64,000 nucleotides of DNA, taken from NCBI GenBank assembly GCA_019454045.1, contig SKCR01006510.1:62001-126000 (forward strand), in the 5' to 3' direction. The notes beneath the pieces are model-generated. The model saw nothing but the letters and a program-made list of their open reading frames with translations. It was not told the DNA's origin and made no database searches. The position numbers and the translations under genes are program-made. The stretch is from Zanthoxylum bungeanum (taxonomy: Eukaryota; Streptophyta; Magnoliopsida; Sapindales; Rutaceae). Shown here one piece after another: positions 60,283 through 64,000 of this stretch (position 1 is the first letter of the stretch; every line of letters begins with the position of its first letter).

Positions 60283-60293
60283 AAGTGGGAGAT
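60283..60293 (+). other. Polypurine tract before LTR3
   Basis: AAGTGGGAGAT lies directly before LTR3. Confidence 0.85.
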
Positions 60294-61673
60294 TGTTGGA
60301 CAGTTATGGCCTATAGCATCACTATTTGTATAGATCATGGTGTTGTTGTGCAAATTAACTATGTGACAAAGGAAATTGCCCTTTTATCATTTGTAATTAG
60401 ATTACCAAGATGTATAAATGATAGAAGGTCCATATGATTAGTTCCGGATTGAGATGATATGAGACAGTATCAATCCACGAAGGTTTAATCATTAAATATC
60501 CCTAGTCGTAGTATTATCGAGATTCGACATCGATAATACGGAATAGACTAATATTGCACTTGTGCGCGTTGTGGGAGCATAACGAATAGTTCTCATATAT
60601 TTGGGTATATGATACTCATGCAAGTGTAATAGGAGGTTGTGTTTACCGATGGTACGGGAATAGCTTCACTCTGGATAGACCCTTCAGAATTCCATTGGTA
60701 GTATGACTATGTGTCTATGGAAGTTCGAATCAGGGTAGGTTTATTTGGTCTTAACCTGAGACTTGCACCGCTAATACTTGCGACAATCAATATACTTTGG
60801 TTTTGGTCATCCAGGACTTTAACAGGTTCTGTGTACGCCTTTTCTGGGTAAATTGAGAATCGTAGTGTATTGGGTGTGATTTCGAGATGGAAGTATTACC
60901 CCAGTCATAGTGGAGATGATGATCACGTATGATACGAAACAGGTGCTCTTATATGCTGCAGATATCAGGATATTATGACTAGGTCATGTTTATCCGATTA
61001 TAGAGACTAGTTACTAGAGATCTGATATGTGCTTCGTACGGGGCAGACATATTTCCAGCCCCAGGCCTTGCACGTGACATCCGATGCTGGATCGAAATAC
61101 GCAATACTAAGTATACTACGCCTGATATAGATCACATATTCCAGTAAGAATATTTCTGGAGAATTGGGTGGGCATGGTGTTGTGCTATAAGCCAACCATG
61201 TCTTGTAAATCGGTAAAAACGTAGTACTAGGTACGTATGTGATCAGATAGTCCGACGACCGGATTTACTGCCAACATATCTAGGGATCTCATGGGTCACT
61301 TCCCGAAGATTCTCTGATGACGTATGACTCGCACTTTATTAATCTGGGATTAATTATAAGAGAGAGAAAATTAATCTGGGATTAATTACGAAGCTATTTT
61401 ATCTGGGATAAAACATTATTTAAAGATAGAGAATGGTTAATTTGTGAGCATGGAATCATCATTTGGAGCTTGGAGCATCAATGGAGGACATGACCGAATT
61501 TTTAGAGGAGAACAAAAAGCCCAGTGGTGAGAGCTTCTATGAGGAGCACAATGATTTTTGTTCATCGCATCGCATAACCGATCAATGTAAGTATGATTCT
61601 GCCATATTTCATTGTTGTATTCACATGTGTTTCTTGCTTGAAATAGATCTTGGGACTTAATAGTAACCCAACA
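60294..61673 (+). repeat. LTR3 of A (3' LTR, internally deleted)
   Basis: This 1380-bp LTR starts TGTTGGACAGTTATGG and ends AACCCAACA. It follows LTR1 closely to about 61443, then jumps to the LTR end region (GAGCATGGAATCATC). About 660 bp are missing, including most of the palindrome ladder and the TATA region. The target duplication AAAAG follows at 61674-61678. Confidence 0.88.
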
Positions 61674-62085
61674 AAAAGAACTATCCACCACCTGGATTCC
61701 AACAACATAACAAAGGCCAGGAGCAAGCAAATGAACCAGGAATAGTAGAAGTACTGGCTCAGTTAAAAAAGTACGATGCTATCTTTCAGAGCCAATCTGC
61801 TTCCATCAAAGAACTGAAAAATCAAATTGGACAACTGGTCAATGCTCAGAGTTATAGACTGCCAGGAAATCTTCCCAGCAATACAGAACCAAATCCAAGG
61901 AACCGAGGGGATGAGCAATGTCAAGCCATTATTTTGAAAAGTGGTACTGAGATCAACATAGATGTTGGAATCAAGGCATCCATTGAAGAAATTCCAAAAC
62001 AATGAGAACAACCGATGGAGGAAAAAGAAGCAAAGGAAAAAGATCAAATCACTTCACCTCCACCTTTTCCACAACGACTTCAGAA
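61674..62085 (+). pseudogene. Athila-like gag, C-terminal part
   Basis: This resumes the gag frame after the copia insertion: KNYPPPGFQQHNKGQ, then KNQIGQLVNAQSYRLPGNLPSN and CQAIILKSGTEI, all typical of Athila-group gag between the particle core and protease. A stop falls at about 62003 (PKQ then stop). The frame continues as EQPMEEKEAKEK to an A run at 62084-62095, where the protein shifts to another frame. Confidence 0.82.
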
Positions 62086-62986
62086 AAAAAAAAACTGGAC
62101 AAGCAGTTTGCTCGTTTCTTGGAGGTTTTCAAAAAGCTACACATCAACATCCCATTTGCAGAAGCCTTAGAAGAAATACACAACTATGTAAAATTCATGA
62201 AAGACATTCTTTCGCGAAAACGGAGATTGGGAGATTACGAGATAGTAGCATTGACGGAAGAATATAGTGCCATCATTCAAAGGAAACTTCCCCCGCAGTT
62301 GAAAGATCCTGGCAGTTTCACTGTCCCATGCACCATTGGAGAACACTACAACGGTAAGGCTTTATATGACTTAGGTGCAAGTTTTAATTTGATGTCTCTT
62401 TCTATTTATAGGAAACTGCAAATTGGAAAAGCAATGCCTACCTCAGTCTCTCTGCAACTTGCTGATCGAACGCTCACATTTCCAAGAGATGTTGTTGAAG
62501 ATGTGTTGGTCAAAGTCAACAAACTCATTCTCCTAGCATATTTCATTATCCTTGACATGGAAGAAGATAAAGATGTACCTATCATCCTTGGAAGACCATT
62601 ATTGGCAACATGACGAACTGTTATTGATGTACAAAAAGGAGAACTGACCATGAAAGTTCAAGACCAAGAAGTTACTTTTAATGTTTTCAAAGCCATGAAA
62701 TTCCCGAGCGATGAAAAGGAAGAAGAATGTTTCAGAATTGATGTTGTTGATAGTATCGTTCAGGATACTGAGCCAAATCCCACGGTAGTATCATTCAGGA
62801 TACTGAGCCAAATCCCACGGAAAAACTTGAAGCTTTCATCACCAACATGACTGACAGTGAGCTAGATGCTGAAATCCTGGAATGTATCAACTACCTTGAC
62901 AAACCATTCCGATTCAAATCGACACCACAAATGGAAAGCCTAGAACTGTCAAAGAAAGACCGAATCAAGCATTCGATTGAAGAACC
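62086..62986 (+). pseudogene. Athila-like aspartic protease and linker to RT
   Basis: The protease cuts the polyprotein. After KKLDKQFARFLEVFKKLHINIPF (the usual lead-in), the domain runs DPGSFTVPCTIG, ALYDLGASFNLMSLSIYRKL (active-site DLGAS near 62368-62382) and VPIILGRPLLAT. A stop at about 62611 replaces the next residue; MKVQDQEVTFNVFKAMKFP follows. A 34-bp tandem duplication at 62761-62828 shifts the frame. The linker then reads LDAEILECINYLDKPF to IEEP, where copia F is inserted just before the RT domain. Confidence 0.87.
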
Positions 62987-63565
62987 TGTTGGACAATTAT
63001 GACCCATAGCATCACTATTTGTACAGAACATGGTATTGTTGTACAAATAACTATGTGACAAAGGAAATATCTCTTTTATCAATTTGTAATTGGATTACCG
63101 AGATGTATAAATGATAAAAGTCCATATGATTAGTACCGGATTAATAAGATATGAGACAGTATTGATCCAGATAAGGTTTAATCATTAAATATCCCTAGTC
63201 ATAGTATTATCGAGACTGGACATCGATAATACGGAATAGGCTAGTATTACACTTGTGCGTGTTATGGAAGCGTAACGGCATAGTTCTCATATATTTGGGT
63301 ATTGGATACTAATGCAAGTGTAATAGGAGGTTGTGTTTACCAATGTTACGGAAACAGCTTTGCTCTGGATAGACCCGTCGGAATCTCATTGGTAGTGTGA
63401 ATATGTGTCTATGGCAATCTGAATCAGGGTAGGTGTATTTGGTCTTAACCTGAGACTTGCATCACTGGTACTTGCGACAATCAGTATATTTTGGTTTTGG
63501 ACGTCCAGTATATTCACACACAAATCAGAACTTAGAGACCTTGGCATGTTCTAGGAACACTAACA
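62987..63565 (+). repeat. Shortened 5' LTR of element F
   Basis: It is only 579 bp against about 2 kb in relatives. After TTTTGGACGTCCAG (63508) it jumps to the LTR end, losing about 1.4 kb including the whole palindrome ladder and promoter region. Confidence 0.8.
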
Positions 63566-63566
63566 T

Positions 63567-63579
63567 TGGTATCAGAGCC
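63567..63579 (+). other. Primer-binding site of element F
   Basis: TGGTATCAGAGCC, the full initiator-Met primer site, begins one base after the LTR. Confidence 0.9.
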
Positions 63580-64000
63580 ACCTTAAGTGTGATTTGGAAT
63601 TTTAGGGTTTATGGACTTTATTTGGGGTTTTTTTGTGTTCAGAACATAATTTCTTCAAATTGGTGGGTTGGTTGAGTTGGTATGTTGTTGAATTGGATTT
63701 TTGCATCCTTAATTTTGTGAAAAAGTGATATGATTAATTTTCCCCAAAATGTACCCCTTGGCCAAATATAAACCCTAGGAAAGCTCATGGAATTTTTGAA
63801 ATTTGACATATTGGATGTGTTGTTGGCATGATAGAAATATTGAATGTTGATTTAAATTGGATTAAAATCAAATTGAACGATTTTTGTATGCCTTTGACGT
63901 GAGTTTGTAGCATTTTATTAGAATGATTTTGCTTCAATTTGTGTTAGACATGAATTGAAAATGATGAGCATGATTAATTGAATTAATTAGTGTTTTGGAA
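63580..64000 (+). other. Leader of element F (partial)
   Basis: This is AT-rich sequence similar to the beginning of the other copia leaders (GGCCAAATATAAACC, GAGCATGATTAATTGA). No gene is seen before the window ends. Confidence 0.65.

Larger units (their letters stand above)
19716..61673 (+). mobile_element. Compound copia structure A: LTR1-internal1-LTR2-internal2-LTR3
   Basis: Three LTRs (19716-21754, 27606-54363 split by element B, and 60294-61673) alternate with two degenerate internal regions. The outer ends carry one perfect target duplication, AAAAG, at 19711-19715 and 61674-61678. LTR1 and LTR3 share diagnostic bases over their first 150 bp that LTR2 lacks, so they look like the original pair. 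LTR2 looks like a mosaic of a D-type 5' part and an LTR1-type 3' part. I interpret the structure as two type I elements sharing a middle LTR, formed by recombination between copies. Confidence 0.8.
16529..64000 (+). mobile_element. Athila-like Ty3/gypsy retrotransposon, host of the main nest
   Basis: The visible parts are a 5' LTR (16529-18532), a primer site, gag (18665-19715, continued at 61674), and an aspartic protease (to 62986). RT, integrase and the 3' LTR would lie beyond the window. Two copia insertions interrupt it, at 19716-61673 and from 62987. Gag already carries two stops and a homopolymer shift, so the copy is inactive. The primer site and gag sequence match the Athila group from general knowledge; no search was run. 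Confidence 0.83.
62987..64000 (+). mobile_element. Copia element F (type I-like), 5' end only
   Basis: A shortened LTR (62987-63565) starts TGTTGGACAATTATGACC and ends GGAACACTAACA, followed by a perfect primer site and leader sequence that runs off the window. Its target duplication would be GAACC (62982-62986), but the other side is not visible. The LTR start is of the common copia type here, while its end resembles C. Confidence 0.83.

Noticed and set aside
61674..62986. An endogenous pararetrovirus suggested by an aspartic protease next to RT-like lead-in
   Set aside because: The LTR, tRNA primer site and gag order and the DLGAS context are those of Athila-like gypsy elements; no movement or coat protein motif is present.
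62982..62986. GAACC as the target duplication of F
   Set aside because: The matching copy lies outside the window, so it cannot be confirmed.

Overview
The window looks like a block of angiosperm (probably dicot) heterochromatin built almost entirely of LTR retrotransposons inserted into one another. I see no host gene, rRNA, tRNA or CRISPR array. The plant assignment rests on Ty1/copia pol proteins in the order gag-protease-integrase-RT-RNase H with initiator-Met tRNA primer sites, an Athila-like Ty3/gypsy element with a TGGCGCCGTTGCC primer site, and an Ogre/Tat-like element with 3.7-kb LTRs. LAYOUT. (1) 1-16528, minus strand: a decayed copia element (Copia-1), split at its integrase-RT hinge by (2) 2075-13649, plus strand: an Ogre/Tat-like non-autonomous element with two 3.7-kb LTRs, a broken gag, no usable pol, several tandem-repeat blocks and target duplication CCATC. 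(3) 16529 to beyond the window, plus strand: an Athila-like gypsy element (LTR, primer site, gag, aspartic protease). Its gag is interrupted at 19716-61673 and it is interrupted again at 62987 just before the RT. (4) 19716-61673, plus strand: a compound copia structure A (LTR1-internal1-LTR2-internal2-LTR3) with one outer target duplication, AAAAG. (5) Inside its LTR2, minus strand, 27896-52599: copia B, target duplication GGCAC. (6) Inside the gag of B, plus strand, 32401-47735: copia C, target duplication ATTTG with one changed base. (7) Inside the integrase of C, plus strand, 38039-43428: copia D, target duplication CTGTT. (8) From 62987: copia F, running off the end. HOW THE PARTS WORK TOGETHER. 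The copia elements fall into two related LTR types (I: A, D, F; II: B, C) that share their LTR tips and the polypurine tract AAGTGGGAGAT. C keeps the best-preserved integrase core and B the longest open RT-RNase H, but every copy is broken. Type I coding regions are badly degenerate although the two LTRs of D remain close, which points to mobilisation in trans. Two structural signals are not explained by coding. First, LTR U3 regions carry a ladder of about ten consecutive palindromes, each with a three-base spacer (mostly TGG or TAG). Second, the long leaders carry four hairpins with one shared plan: a palindromic TTGGCCAA loop, a bulged G, and stems that differ between hairpins and show compensatory changes between elements. 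Identities and ages were judged by eye; no alignment was run.
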